From the NCBI RefSeq assembly GCF_000147335.1, contig NC_014501.1, positions 4,952,501-5,016,500 on the forward strand: DNA of 64,000 nt. Direction: 5' to 3'. Positions 17,499 to 27,941 of this stretch are shown piece by piece. Under the pieces are notes generated by a model. The model saw only the letters and a list, made by a program, of their open reading frames with translations. It searched no databases and was not told where the DNA came from. The position numbers and the translations under genes were made by a program. The stretch comes from Gloeothece verrucosa PCC 7822 (GTDB lineage: Bacteria; Cyanobacteriota; Cyanobacteriia; Cyanobacteriales; Microcystaceae). Position 1 is the stretch's first letter, and every line of letters starts with the position of its first letter.

Positions 17499-18656
17499 CT
17501 AGTCTCTACTTCCTTGTGATTGCCAATGAGTTAAATTTCGCTCAATCCAATGGAGGTTAAAAATTTGCTGATAAATTTTGTTTTTAACTTTTAGCTTTTC
17601 TTGTTCTTTAATGACTAACCCGGATAGGATTAATTCGTTTTCCTCTGAACTATCTATGGCCTTGATTTCTCCTTGTTGCTCGATTTGTTGATACAGTTTA
17701 AGCAGGCTAATGACTTGAGGACTGGTGAATAGGCGATCTCGTATAGTTTTTAAATGTTCTGGGTTATCTTTTGTTTCCCACTGCTCTATAATTTCATTTT
17801 TGACTAAATTTTCAATCCATTTTTGCTCCTCATTTTGAGGAATAGTCGCACCTGAATCTTCAATTATCTGACAAAGTTTTTGGGTGAGAAAGGGTTGCCC
17901 ATTAGTCCAATTAAGAATTTCTTTTAAAACGTTATTAGGATTACTGGCTTTATCTTTTAATCCATACATTAGAGCTTGAGATTCACCTAATTTAAATCCT
18001 TCTAACTCGATTTTTTCACTAATTTTAAAAAAATCAAGTTTGTTTGAAGCCACGAATTGAGATGGATTCGCTACTCCAAGAAGGACAAAACTAATTCGAT
18101 TTAACGGCTTATTGACTTGCCGTTGATGGTAAAAATTGGTCAGCAAAACTAAAAAGTCTTTTAGATTAAATTTCAAATTCAGAACACTATCAATTTCATC
18201 AATAAAAATCACAATATTCTCTTGAATAATTTTTAAAATAACTTGCTCAATAAATTCTCCTAAACGTTGTGCAGGAGATAAACTTTGATGTTCTTTCCAC
18301 CAACGACGAATCGAGATTTGTTCCAAAAGATTTAACTCACTGGCTAAGACATACGTTAAGCCAGTATACCACTGTGCTAAAGTAATATTCTGACTGCCGA
18401 TCATAGAAAGATCTACCGCCGCACATCTGACTCCCTCTTCTATTAAACGCTTGGTGACTTGTACACGCAAACTAGATTTCCCCATTTGCCTTGCATTAAG
18501 GATATAACAAAAATTTCCTTGTTTGAGGGCTTGATATAATTGTCTGTCAGCTTTTCTGATCACATAAGTTGGAGCATTACTCGGTAAACTTCCTCCAACT
18601 TGATACTCATAAGTTATTTTTTCTGACTCACTTCTAAGCAGGAGGTTTTTTTCCAT
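17499..18656 (-). CDS. AAA-like (AAA_35-type) ATPase
   Basis: 385 aa. It starts with the conserved YQVGGSLPSNAPTYVIRKAD segment of this cyanobacterial family. It has a Walker A-like NARQMGKSSL (about residue 57), Walker B IVIFIDEID (about 150) and a C-terminal winged-helix-like part. Such STAND/AAA proteins often carry sensor repeats or effectors; this one ends without WD40 or TPR repeats. Role unknown; defence or signalling has been suggested for relatives. It lies 28 bases downstream of the polymerase-like gene and may be cotranscribed with it. Confidence 0.8.
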   Translation of the reverse strand: MEKNLLLRSESEKITYEYQVGGSLPSNAPTYVIRKADRQLYQALKQGNFCYILNARQMGKSSLRVQVTKRLIEEGVRCAAVDLSMIGSQNITLAQWYTGLTYVLASELNLLEQISIRRWWKEHQSLSPAQRLGEFIEQVILKIIQENIVIFIDEIDSVLNLKFNLKDFLVLLTNFYHQRQVNKPLNRISFVLLGVANPSQFVASNKLDFFKISEKIELEGFKLGESQALMYGLKDKASNPNNVLKEILNWTNGQPFLTQKLCQIIEDSGATIPQNEEQKWIENLVKNEIIEQWETKDNPEHLKTIRDRLFTSPQVISLLKLYQQIEQQGEIKAIDSSEENELILSGLVIKEQEKLKVKNKIYQQIFNLHWIERNLTHWQSQGSRD

Positions 18657-18684
18657 AATTTGAAGATAATATAAAGAAGAAAAC

Positions 18685-20292
18685 TTAAAAATCGTTGTTT
18701 TGAGACTGTTCCGTAGAATCTTCTTGAGTGCTGTTATCTGAGAAAGTTTGTAACTCAGGTAATTTTAGCAGAATGCCAGCAAATAGCCAATAATACACAG
18801 CTACGGGTTCTACCGTTAAAGGATAATACCAAGGATTATAACTAATAAACAAAATAAAGATCCATAAACAAATTGCCCAATGACTCAAAGCCTGATTGTT
18901 TACGGTTTTATAGGCACGAAACGTTAATATAGATAAAATAGTAACCACTCCCATAAAAGCTAAAAATCCTAAGATTCCAATTTCGTATAAAAGTTTTACA
19001 TAAAAGGTTTCTATTAGCTGAGTGGCATTTTCATCAACTAAGCGACGCGCCCCACTGGTGGCTCCACCTAAGCCACCCACTCCCAATAAATTAATATTTT
19101 TGCCTTGTATTCCCAGTAACCATTGTAATTGCTTGGTCATAAACTCAAGCGGCGGAGAATACTGCCAACGAGCGATAAAATTGCTAAGAAGCTGTTGTAC
19201 AAAACTCATTTGACTGATAACTAATAAAGTGAGTGCGGCGATAATTCCTAACTTAACGGGTAGCCACTTTTTTCGTCTTTCACTCACCACTAAAAGCACG
19301 ATAAAAGTCACGGGAACTACCAATAAAGCAACTCTTTGCCCTGAAATGAGCGTCGTGGCTAAAACCATTGCCATGCCTATCCAACTCACCACTCGCCAAC
19401 GCGGCGAAGGATCACTAAAACTAGCCGCATAAGTCATAAAACCGCTAAAAATCAGAAACCAAGCCCACTGCCAAGGATCGGAAAAGGTTCCGGGTAGCCG
19501 AATTAAACCTTGTTGGGGGTTATAGAGAAGAGATCCCCCCACAAAACACATCCCTTTGAGGGTAGCTTTAGCGGTAATGTCTGGATAATATTTGTCTTGG
19601 GATAAGGGAACAAGCGAAGGCAGTTTATTGAGGGTAATGTTATCCGGACAAAATTGGCTGGTTAATAAGAAATATTGAATAAAGCACAAACTACAACAGA
19701 TTAAAATTAAAACCACTTGCAAACGACTAACAAAAAAGATATCTTTAGAAGTGCGTATGAGATAATAGCCGCAAACAATTAAAGGAATATAGCCTAATAA
19801 AATTTTTAAGCCCACCAGTCCCTTAACGAGATTTTGCAACTGAAAGTCAGCGAAGCTAACAAAGACCAGACTTAACAAACAAATTCCTAGTAAAATACTC
19901 AGGGCAATGAGCAAGGGTTTAATTTTGGGCCGTAACTGTTCCCAGGTTTTTGTAGAGATTAAAATGCCCAATAAGGCGGGGAAATAAAAACCATCCTTAG
20001 CTATTTTGTAGAGAGGATAAGCCTTTGTATATCCGATCATGTTGCCGATGACTTTATAGACTTTGATCACAGAAAAAGTCAGCGTATTGCTCAAGGGAAG
20101 ATAGATGAGTAGGGCTAAGATTCCCCAACGAGGGTTAATAAAAGAAATCGCCATACAGGGTACAATAAATAGAGCCAATAGAGCCGCTTGTAATCCTCCA
20201 TCTGAGCGCAACAAAAACAGCAGTCCCACAGCGACGATCAAGGCCGCACAGGCAATGAGCGCAATAAACATCGGGTTGTTTTCAGTTTTCAT
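18685..20292 (-). CDS. O-antigen ligase/polymerase-like polytopic membrane protein
   Basis: 535 aa with 10-12 predicted transmembrane helices, a large periplasmic loop in the C-terminal half (about 355-430) and a hydrophilic Asp/Gln-rich tail. The arrangement, including the LPGTFSDPWQWAWFLIF segment, fits the Wzy/WaaL superfamily of polysaccharide polymerases and ligases. It probably polymerises or attaches extracellular polysaccharide. Specific substrate unknown. Confidence 0.75.
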   Translation of the reverse strand: MKTENNPMFIALIACAALIVAVGLLFLLRSDGGLQAALLALFIVPCMAISFINPRWGILALLIYLPLSNTLTFSVIKVYKVIGNMIGYTKAYPLYKIAKDGFYFPALLGILISTKTWEQLRPKIKPLLIALSILLGICLLSLVFVSFADFQLQNLVKGLVGLKILLGYIPLIVCGYYLIRTSKDIFFVSRLQVVLILICCSLCFIQYFLLTSQFCPDNITLNKLPSLVPLSQDKYYPDITAKATLKGMCFVGGSLLYNPQQGLIRLPGTFSDPWQWAWFLIFSGFMTYAASFSDPSPRWRVVSWIGMAMVLATTLISGQRVALLVVPVTFIVLLVVSERRKKWLPVKLGIIAALTLLVISQMSFVQQLLSNFIARWQYSPPLEFMTKQLQWLLGIQGKNINLLGVGGLGGATSGARRLVDENATQLIETFYVKLLYEIGILGFLAFMGVVTILSILTFRAYKTVNNQALSHWAICLWIFILFISYNPWYYPLTVEPVAVYYWLFAGILLKLPELQTFSDNSTQEDSTEQSQNNDF

Positions 20293-20442
20293 TTTTCTTG
20301 CTCCAGTCGACCTCTTCTATAATTAAATTTTCTCTGTATTCTTTTGCCTGAATGTTTAGGGCAAGAGCGCCTTTTTTACCAGAATTTGTCAATTGTGTCA
20401 GAAGTCTATTGTTAAGGTGGGCCATGCCCACCCTCATTAATT

Positions 20443-22245
20443 TTATATTGCCGCTTTAACCCATTGTTGTAAGGTTGAAACCACTTCTTCAATGGCAATG
20501 TCTTGAGATTTTTTGCTCGCTCGTTCTACCACTTCTACTTTACCGTCTTTGAGGGAGCGTCCGGTGACAATGCGATAGGGAATACCAATTAACTCAGAGT
20601 CTTTAAATTTTACCCCGGCTCGGGCATCCCGGTCATCTAATAAGGTTTCTACCCCTACTTGGTTTAACTCTTGGTAGAGTTTTTCGGCAGTTTCTACCTG
20701 TAAGGGATCATTAAGGTCAGGAATAACCACAATAGCATGATAAGGAGCGATCGCAACTGGCCAAATAATCCCATCTTTATCATAAGACTGTTCAACCGCA
20801 GCCTGAGCCAAGCGAGAAACCCCCATGCCATAACATCCCATCACTAAGGGAATTTCTTCTCCTTGTTCATTGGTATAAGTTGCTCCCATAGCTTGAGAAT
20901 ATTTGGTTCCCAGTTGGAAAATATGACCCACTTCAATTCCTCTGGCACTTTGAAGGGTTTGAGTGGGATCATGTACCGCGCGATCACCTTGTTTGGCTTT
21001 TCGCACATCTACCACTAATTCAGGTAATTTAAACTGTTTACCCCAATTGGCTCCGACAACGTGAGATCCTTTTTCGTTGGCTCCGGTGACAAAGTTTTTC
21101 AAGTCGATCACGGTTTTATCCACTAAACGCAGAAATTTAGGCGCTACTTGTTGGGAAGATTGAATATAATCATCTCCTAAGTCGGGGGCAATATATCCTA
21201 AAGGTAAGGGTTTAGCCGCCCATTTTTGTTGCGCGGACTCATCAGGAACCAACAGCGCTAAGATGCTCTTAGCTTGGTAACGGGAAGCCTGTCTGACTAA
21301 TTCATTTTGCAGTTTTACTTCGTTAACATCTTGATCTCCTCGGATATGGACTAATACCAATACCGACATTCTGTTATCATAAACCGCTTGATAGAGAACA
21401 TTTTTCACAATGACGGTCTCAGAACAGTTGAGAAATTCGGCTAACTTTTCGATGGTGTCTGTGCCTGGGGTTTCTCGCTTTTCGTAACTTTTAAAGGGGG
21501 ATGCTTGGACATCGGGGGGTAAAGAGACGGCTTTTTCTACGTTAGCGGCATAGTTTCCATCGGCTGTGTAGAGGACTTCATCTTCTCCGGCATCCGCTAA
21601 GACCATAAATTCTTGAGAACCTGAGCCGCCGATGGCACCGGAGTCCGCTTCTACGCCTCTAAACGCTAGTCCGCAACGTCTGAACATATTACGGTAAGCT
21701 TGGTCCATATCTTGATAAGTTTTTTTCAGGCTTGTCTCATCCGTATGAAATGAGTAAGCATCTTTCATGATAAATTCGCGCCCTCGCATTAAACCAAACC
21801 GAGGACGAATTTCATCTCTAAACTTGGTTTGAATTTGATAGAGATTTAGAGGTAATTGACGATAAGAACGAATCATCTCTCGAGCGATAAAGGTGATCAC
21901 TTCTTCATGGGTTGGACCTAACCCTAATTCTCGCTCTTGACGATCACCAAGCGCAAACATAATGCCCTCTGCTTTGGTATAAGTATCCCAACGCCCCGAC
22001 TCTTTCCATAACTCTGAGGGTTGTAGTTGGGGAAGGAGACATTCTTGTGCCCCAATGGCGTTCATTTCTTCTCGAACAATTTGAGAGACTTTTTGCAAAA
22101 CTCGCCACATTAAAGGGAGATAGGCATAAATTCCGCTACCAATTCGACGAATATACCCCGCCCGTAATAAAAGTTTATGACTCTTGATTTCTGCTTCGGC
22201 AGGATCTTCTCGCAGCGTGACAAAAAGCATTTGAGATAGTCGCAT
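20443..22245 (-). CDS. proS: Prolyl-tRNA synthetase, bacterial type
   Basis: 600 aa, class II synthetase. Motif 2/3 regions are visible ([21 protein letters not shown] region; the [10 protein letters not shown] block near residue 450). The region between motifs 2 and 3 (about 230-400) is the YbaK-like editing insertion typical of bacterial ProRS. The C-terminal anticodon-binding domain contains [13 protein letters not shown]. Full length and apparently intact. Confidence 0.96.
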   Translation of the reverse strand: MRLSQMLFVTLREDPAEAEIKSHKLLLRAGYIRRIGSGIYAYLPLMWRVLQKVSQIVREEMNAIGAQECLLPQLQPSELWKESGRWDTYTKAEGIMFALGDRQERELGLGPTHEEVITFIAREMIRSYRQLPLNLYQIQTKFRDEIRPRFGLMRGREFIMKDAYSFHTDETSLKKTYQDMDQAYRNMFRRCGLAFRGVEADSGAIGGSGSQEFMVLADAGEDEVLYTADGNYAANVEKAVSLPPDVQASPFKSYEKRETPGTDTIEKLAEFLNCSETVIVKNVLYQAVYDNRMSVLVLVHIRGDQDVNEVKLQNELVRQASRYQAKSILALLVPDESAQQKWAAKPLPLGYIAPDLGDDYIQSSQQVAPKFLRLVDKTVIDLKNFVTGANEKGSHVVGANWGKQFKLPELVVDVRKAKQGDRAVHDPTQTLQSARGIEVGHIFQLGTKYSQAMGATYTNEQGEEIPLVMGCYGMGVSRLAQAAVEQSYDKDGIIWPVAIAPYHAIVVIPDLNDPLQVETAEKLYQELNQVGVETLLDDRDARAGVKFKDSELIGIPYRIVTGRSLKDGKVEVVERASKKSQDIAIEEVVSTLQQWVKAAI

Positions 22246-22666
22246 CGTTTTTTCTTTTGCTACAGTGGATTCTTATTATCTCACTCCTGACGGAATTCAC
22301 GTAAATTATTCATTCTATTTTTTAAGTTTTTATAAAATTCGCTGACAGTTTTGATAAAAGTTAATTTTTATTACCCATTAGATCAGTGTTTTTACAGAAC
22401 TTTTATGGCTCGATCTAACTGATGATACCTAGGCTTAAATATTGCAGACTGTAGTTTTTTTTATCAATTCAAAACTCCCCAAAAAATCTAGACAATTCTA
22501 CGTATTTCTAGTTATAATAATATTTCAAGCATTGTGCATCCGGCTAAAAGATAAAATTAGCTAATGAATCTTGTCCGAAATATTACCATCTTAACATTTA
22601 TTTGATTTTGCTCAAGTCTCTATAAACGAGATGAAAAAAATAAACAAAAAAAACTGAGGCAGAAAA
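22246..22666. other. 421-bp intergenic region, divergent promoters expected
   Basis: It separates the divergent proS and comFB-like genes. It is AT-rich, and I see no ORF, no RNA gene and no clear riboswitch or terminator. Promoters for both sides must lie here, but I cannot place them with confidence. Confidence 0.5.
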
Positions 22667-23233
22667 ATGATGAACAGAAAAGACAATAGTTTTAAAACGG
22701 AGCAAATTTATCAAAATATCATGGAGGTGCTGGTAAAAGAAGAGATACAAAGGCAACTAAAAATTTATCCTGCACAGATTAGGTCATCTTTTAATATAGT
22801 AGAGATAGAAGCTTATGCGCTTAACCGGCTTCCTGTTCTGTATGCTTCTAGCGAAAAAGGAAGAGATATGCAAAAAGAAATCGGCAAACAAAAATATCGA
22901 AAAGAGATCGGTATAGCTGTACGCCGAGCTTTAGCTACAGTGGAAAAAAATCCCAAAAGACACTCAAAGCCATTGGTTTCTTTTTCAGAAATAGAGAGCA
23001 AATGTCGAGAAGCTCAAAGTGCTTTAGAAATGCTAGAAGATCTCCTGATTCAAACTCAATTAATCGACGGTTACCCGACAGACTTATCTTGGGATAATTT
23101 AGTGAGTGTCGTTGAAAAAGCTTTAAAAAGATTGTATTGGAAGGAAAATAAAAAATCGGATTCTAGGAATTTTAAAGAGGAGGAAATCGATGAGGAATCG
23201 AGTCTAGGATGGGATTCAAGTTTTATTAGTTAA
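22667..23233 (+). CDS. ComFB-domain protein 1 (putative cyclic dinucleotide receptor)
   Basis: 188 aa. The ComFB core occupies about 15-105: N-x-MEVLVKEEIxxQL, VEIEAYALNRLPxLYAS and the IAVRRALATVEKNPKRHSKP segment. Cyanobacterial ComFB/CdgR-type proteins have been reported as cyclic dinucleotide receptors affecting cell size and motility. The C-terminus is acidic and unconserved (EEEIDEESS). It is followed after 59 bases by a paralogue, a tandem duplication probably in one transcript. Confidence 0.8.
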   Translation: MMNRKDNSFKTEQIYQNIMEVLVKEEIQRQLKIYPAQIRSSFNIVEIEAYALNRLPVLYASSEKGRDMQKEIGKQKYRKEIGIAVRRALATVEKNPKRHSKPLVSFSEIESKCREAQSALEMLEDLLIQTQLIDGYPTDLSWDNLVSVVEKALKRLYWKENKKSDSRNFKEEEIDEESSLGWDSSFIS

Positions 23234-23292
23234 ACCTTGAAAAAATTGAGGATTAATATTGATAAAAATAGCCAAAAGGGAGACTAAAAAAA

Positions 23293-23799
23293 ATGAACAA
23301 TCTATCTCAAACCGAAGAACCTCAAGCTGTGAATCAGTCATGTATTCATATAAATGTTATGGAGGTACTGGTTCAGCAAGAAATAGAAAAGCAACTGAGA
23401 GACTATTCTTGCCGGCTAAAACCCTACCTTAATCGAGTTGAAGTAGCGACTTTTGCACTCAATCGATTACCGGCCCTATATGCGTCTACTATTGATGGAA
23501 AAAATTATCAAATAGCATTAGGCAAAAAGTATCAACAACAGATTACCTTAGCTGTGCGTCGAGCTATAGCCGCAGTGGAACGAGATCCCCTAAGAACATC
23601 AAAACCGATTGTTTCTGAAGCTCATATACAGTACCAAAAAGCGAAAAAGGCCCTGCAAGAATTACAGCTATTTCTTCAACAAAAAGGTTTATTAGCTCAA
23701 TCCTCCATATCTTGCAAAAATTTAGTGATGGTAGTACACTACGCCTTGAAAAAAGTCAGTTGGTCGCAGCGCTTAAAATCTCAAGGTCACAAATATTGA
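23293..23799 (+). CDS. ComFB-domain protein 2, paralogue of the previous gene
   Basis: 168 aa. It shares NVMEVLVQQEIEKQLRDY, VATFALNRLPALYAS and the LAVRRAIAAVERDPLRTSKP block with the upstream gene, but lacks the acidic tail. Probably also a cyclic dinucleotide-binding regulator. The 3' end overlaps the convergent deacetylase-like gene by 13 bases. Confidence 0.8.
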   Translation: MNNLSQTEEPQAVNQSCIHINVMEVLVQQEIEKQLRDYSCRLKPYLNRVEVATFALNRLPALYASTIDGKNYQIALGKKYQQQITLAVRRAIAAVERDPLRTSKPIVSEAHIQYQKAKKALQELQLFLQQKGLLAQSSISCKNLVMVVHYALKKVSWSQRLKSQGHKY

Positions 23800-24698
23800 T
23801 GATAGATATCTCTAGCGGCTCGATGTAATAGAGAATGACGATAAACCAAGTTCTGAAAATCTTTAGCATAACCTCCTCCAATGACGGCGGCCACTGGGTA
23901 TCCTGCGGCGACACAGGTGCTTAAAACTTGAATGTCTCGGCGGTAAATACCTATATTACTCATGCAAAGTTTGCCTAAGCGATCCTCAATATGAGTGTCT
24001 ACACCAGCATCATACAAGACCAGATCAGGGTTAACCTCTCCCAGGAGATCGGGTAAATATTGGGATAGTATTTTTAAGTAGCCTTCATCATCTAATCCCA
24101 CAGCGAGGGGAACATCAAGGTCGCTTTTTTGTTTTGTGCCGGGAAAATTGGCTTCACAGTGCATGGAAAACGTAAAAACACTCTCATCATTTTGAAATAT
24201 ATAAGCTGTACCATCTCCCTGATGAACATCTAAATCGATAATTAGCACTTTTTTAACCAGTTCGAGTTGTTGTAGCCGACGAGTGGCGATCGCTAAATCA
24301 TTAAAAATACAAAACCCCGATCCGAAACTGGGGAAAGCGTGATGAGTTCCGCCGGCAGTATTACAAGCAAGGCCATATTTTAAAGCGAGTTGTGCAGTGA
24401 GAATGGTTCCTGCAACGGCGGTACAGGTACGAGTGACTAAACCGGGACTCCAGGGTAAACCGATGCGGCGTTGTGCTTTGGGGTCGAGGGTTCCCCCATA
24501 GTATGCTTGAACGTATTCGGGAGTATGAACTAATTCGATAATTTCTCTAGCGGGGACTTCGGGAATGTGAGTGTGTTCGGGTGTAGTGATACCGTCTGTA
24601 ATTAATAGGTCGTAGAGTAATTTAAATTTCGGCATCGGGAAACGATGACCATCGGGTAACGGGGTGACATAGTTGGGATGGTAGACAATGGGTATCAT
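23787..24698 (-). CDS. Histone deacetylase-superfamily amidohydrolase
   Basis: 303 aa from ATG at 24698 (MIPIVYHPNY), preferred over an upstream start whose extra 25 residues are basic and unlike the family. Zinc and catalytic motifs of the HDAC/AcuC/APAH fold are present: GGTHHA (active-site histidines), LDVHQGDGTAYIF (Asp/His zinc ligands) and DAGVDTH. It would deacetylate an acetyl-lysine or acetylpolyamine-like amide. The substrate is not predictable. Confidence 0.88.
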   Translation of the reverse strand: MIPIVYHPNYVTPLPDGHRFPMPKFKLLYDLLITDGITTPEHTHIPEVPAREIIELVHTPEYVQAYYGGTLDPKAQRRIGLPWSPGLVTRTCTAVAGTILTAQLALKYGLACNTAGGTHHAFPSFGSGFCIFNDLAIATRRLQQLELVKKVLIIDLDVHQGDGTAYIFQNDESVFTFSMHCEANFPGTKQKSDLDVPLAVGLDDEGYLKILSQYLPDLLGEVNPDLVLYDAGVDTHIEDRLGKLCMSNIGIYRRDIQVLSTCVAAGYPVAAVIGGGYAKDFQNLVYRHSLLHRAARDIYHQYL

Positions 24699-24847
24699 GG
24701 ATGAGGGAGAGTGCTTTTTAACTATTGTAAGCTTCCATTTCCTCCTAGATGGGTTTTTTCTGCCTTTGTACAATTGGTGATTTTTCTGATGATTATCAGC
24801 TATAAATGGGTTAATATAACTAAATTTATGCCTAAAAACCCGAGTTT

Positions 24848-25579
24848 ATGAGCTATAATATTAGAATTGCTGATCTTCCCCTCACCGAACGACCCCGGGA
24901 ACGTTTACTCTCTCTTGGGGCAAAAAGCTTATCGGATGCTGAACTCTTGGCGATTTTATTAGCCACTGGACAAGGGAAGGGCAAACTTTCCGCAGTGGGG
25001 TTAGGGCAATATATTCTTTCTGAGTTAAGTAAATATAAGCGTGAACCCCTGGATGTGTTGCGAGATATTAGTCCCCAAGAATTAATGGCCATTCATGGCA
25101 TTGGCCCTGCTAAAGCCACTACTATTTTAGCCGCCATTGAACTGGGAAAGCGCTCGTTTCAATTACGTCCGATGGAGAAGATGGTGATAGATAATCCTGT
25201 GGCGGCGGCGGCGGCATTGAGTCATGATTTAATGTGGCAAAATCAAGAACGGTTTGCTATTGTTCTACTCAATGTCAAAAGTCAATTTCTCGCCACTAAA
25301 GTGATTACCATTGGAACAGCAACAGAAACCTTAGTTCATCCTAGAGAAATTTTTCGAGAAGTGATTAAACAGGGAGCGACCAAACTTATTATAGGACATA
25401 ATCATCCTTCCGGTAATGTCGAACCTTCTCAAGAAGATATTGATCTGACTGAACAATTATTACAAGGAGCGACTTTTTTAAATATTCCTATCTTGGATCA
25501 TCTTATTTTAGGCAATGGGAATCATCAAAGTTTACGACAAATTACCGATTTATGGCTTAGATATCCGCAAGGAGAATAA
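24848..25579 (+). CDS. radC: RadC family JAMM-domain protein
   Basis: 243 aa. The N-terminal helix-hairpin-helix region contains [21 protein letters not shown], and the C-terminal MPN/JAMM domain has [19 protein letters not shown] with metal-binding His-x-His and Asp. Historically called a DNA-repair protein, though its role is uncertain. Complete. Convergent with a small lipoprotein gene after 5 bases. Confidence 0.93.
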   Translation: MSYNIRIADLPLTERPRERLLSLGAKSLSDAELLAILLATGQGKGKLSAVGLGQYILSELSKYKREPLDVLRDISPQELMAIHGIGPAKATTILAAIELGKRSFQLRPMEKMVIDNPVAAAAALSHDLMWQNQERFAIVLLNVKSQFLATKVITIGTATETLVHPREIFREVIKQGATKLIIGHNHPSGNVEPSQEDIDLTEQLLQGATFLNIPILDHLILGNGNHQSLRQITDLWLRYPQGE

Positions 25580-25584
25580 GCCCA

Positions 25585-26145
25585 TTAATAGACTGTTTCT
25601 TCATATCCTTTTAATTTTAGGGCGTGTTGAAACTGCTTAAAGTTTTGACAAGTCTGTTGAGTATAAGTAGATTGTGATCCCATTAAGGTTGCAAAGGCCA
25701 ATTTTTCTTTCGTCTCTTCTACTAGCAATTTTCTTTTTTCATCTTTTACTTGAACTAGGTTTATCTTTTTAATTTTAGGCGTTTGACCGGAAAATTTTCC
25801 CGAATACATCGAGTTAATCGCCACTATCTCTGTTGCTTTGGCTCTCGGTGCCGCCCAATCTGCCACACATCCAGCCGCCGAGACGACGACAAAATAATAG
25901 TCTAATTCTTCTTTATTTTCTCGGGCCATGCCTACCAGTTTTATATCTTTTTCAGTCACTTCTCCCCAGTAAACTCCGGTATTGGAGAGACAATCTTCTT
26001 CGATCTTGTTTCTGACCAGTTGTTCTCCACATATCTGTACAGTGACTTGGGTCATGGGTGGAGTCATTTGATTAGAAACATTACTACATCCCCATAATCC
26101 AATCCCCAGGATTACAGCACCTAATCCTATTGTTAGCTTAGTCAT
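25585..26145 (-). CDS. Hypothetical lipoprotein
   Basis: 186 aa with a signal peptide ending in a lipobox (IGLWGC, Cys20), so it is probably anchored at a membrane. The remainder is an unrecognised globular domain with a few cysteines and VVSAAGCVADW. No partner genes nearby. Function unknown. Confidence 0.7.
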   Translation of the reverse strand: MTKLTIGLGAVILGIGLWGCSNVSNQMTPPMTQVTVQICGEQLVRNKIEEDCLSNTGVYWGEVTEKDIKLVGMARENKEELDYYFVVVSAAGCVADWAAPRAKATEIVAINSMYSGKFSGQTPKIKKINLVQVKDEKRKLLVEETKEKLAFATLMGSQSTYTQQTCQNFKQFQHALKLKGYEETVY

Positions 26146-26292
26146 TCTTAATCATATCTATGTCTTGAGACGATTCTTTATTTATTATCTTATCAAAATT
26201 TGAGACAAACCTTGTCTTTTTTTAATCATTTTTTTAATAAATAGTGTAACTTTCACTACATTTTACGAGTTGACTTGATTTCAATGAATCAT

Positions 26293-27852
26293 TTAGCCGC
26301 GAATGCCAATTTCTTTTAGCATCGATAAATGTTGAGATAAAGAAGCAAAAGTATTAGCCACTATCATGCCACTAGCTGCCACCGCCGGTAAGCCAATGCC
26401 TGGAAAAGTCGAATCGCCACAACAAAATAAGCCGGGTAGAGGGGTATTTGCCCCTGGAAAAAAGCCTGTGCCGGCGGCAATAGCTGGCCCATAAGTGCCG
26501 CGATTTCGTCTTAAAAAACGTTCATGGGTTAAAGGAGTGCCAATTAACGTCACCTCACAACGAGAACGAATATCAGGAATAATTCTGTCTAAAGCTGTCC
26601 AAATCGCTTGTGAACGCTCGTGTTTTTGTTGAGCATAAGCCGGAGAACGGCGGTCTAGTCCTTGCCACAATTGATAGGGTTCATTGCCGGGAGTATAAGC
26701 ATGAATCAGATGCTTTCCAGGTGGGGCTAAACCCGGATCAAGTACAGAGGGAATAGACACTAAAATGACATTAAGCGGCGCTGTTATGCCTTTTTCCCAA
26801 TCATTGACCACAATATAATGACAAGCTAAATCAGGACGCATATCGGCCGCATCAATCCCTAAATGAAAGTGCATAAAGCTATCACATTGAGGAGTGGATT
26901 CTTTTTGTTTTCTGTAGGCATTTGGGATGATTCCTTCGGGAATTAATTTGAGAGTATCCCAAATGGAAGCATTAGAAATGACAGCCTTTTTTGCCCTAAG
27001 TTCTTGGCCATTGCGTAAACGTACTCCTACGGCTCGCTTATTTTTGACTAAAATTTGTTCAACATGGGCATTAAGTAACAATTCACCCCCGTATTTTTTT
27101 AAGCCGCGTACCAACGCCTCAACGAGTGCCCCACTTCCGCCCATAGGATAATCTAAACTTACGCCAGGGCGATACCAATCTGCAAACATAAACGCCACTT
27201 CTGCGGCAATGGTTCCTTTTGCAGGAAGTCCAGAAAGAAGAAAACAGAGTAAATCTAACCAGTGGCGAAGAAAAGGGTCTCGAATCGTTCCATCGATAAT
27301 ATTACTGAAGGGGCCAGTTAATTTAAACATATTGGGGGCTTGGGCCACAAGAGAAGGCAAAAATTGACCGATAGTCAACAAAACCCCCGCATCCAAACGA
27401 ATACTCGCCGGCGGAATTGCAATAGCCGCATCTTTTAAAGGCTGCATGAGTTTTTGCAGTGAACGCCATTCTCTAAGAGCTTCTTTTCCTCGCAACCTTT
27501 CCACCACCTGACAAAATTGATCTACGCCGACAGAGGTGTTAAAATCCCCTTCGGGCAGACAGCAACCCCAAGTATCATAATTCAACCAGGATAAATCTTC
27601 TTCTATTGCGTCTAGAACCTGTCTTAAGGGGTTAGCAGAAGGACTGTAAGATAAACCCGAATATAAAGAGGGGCCACTATCAAACTTATAACCCTGATAC
27701 TCAAAACTGTGGGCAGCCCCTCCGGCCAGATTATGACTTTCACAAACCGTAACCTTAAAGCCATATTTGGCCAGAAGCGCCGCACAACTTAAGCCGCCTA
27801 TTCCACTGCCAATAATAATTATTTCTCTTTCTTGAATGGTTTGAGTTAACAT
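26293..27852 (-). CDS. Carotenoid isomerase-like FAD oxidoreductase (CrtISO/CrtI family)
   Basis: 519 aa. The N-terminal dinucleotide-binding motif IIIIGSGIGGLSCAALLAKYG is followed by GGAAHSFEYQGYKFDSGPS, closely resembling cyanobacterial prolycopene isomerase CrtISO and related desaturase-fold enzymes. The C-terminal FAD-binding signature GLFCCGDSTFPGIGLPAVA is intact. It may be a CrtISO paralogue and not the housekeeping enzyme; a related CrtO-type ketolase is less likely. Monocistronic. Confidence 0.75.
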   Translation of the reverse strand: MLTQTIQEREIIIIGSGIGGLSCAALLAKYGFKVTVCESHNLAGGAAHSFEYQGYKFDSGPSLYSGLSYSPSANPLRQVLDAIEEDLSWLNYDTWGCCLPEGDFNTSVGVDQFCQVVERLRGKEALREWRSLQKLMQPLKDAAIAIPPASIRLDAGVLLTIGQFLPSLVAQAPNMFKLTGPFSNIIDGTIRDPFLRHWLDLLCFLLSGLPAKGTIAAEVAFMFADWYRPGVSLDYPMGGSGALVEALVRGLKKYGGELLLNAHVEQILVKNKRAVGVRLRNGQELRAKKAVISNASIWDTLKLIPEGIIPNAYRKQKESTPQCDSFMHFHLGIDAADMRPDLACHYIVVNDWEKGITAPLNVILVSIPSVLDPGLAPPGKHLIHAYTPGNEPYQLWQGLDRRSPAYAQQKHERSQAIWTALDRIIPDIRSRCEVTLIGTPLTHERFLRRNRGTYGPAIAAGTGFFPGANTPLPGLFCCGDSTFPGIGLPAVAASGMIVANTFASLSQHLSMLKEIGIRG

Positions 27853-27941
27853 TTATTTAAAAAAATCTTTTTTGTTTGACTTAGATAATATTTTATGTTA
27901 ACTTAGAAAACACTTTTAATAAAGTAAAAAAAACGAGGAAA

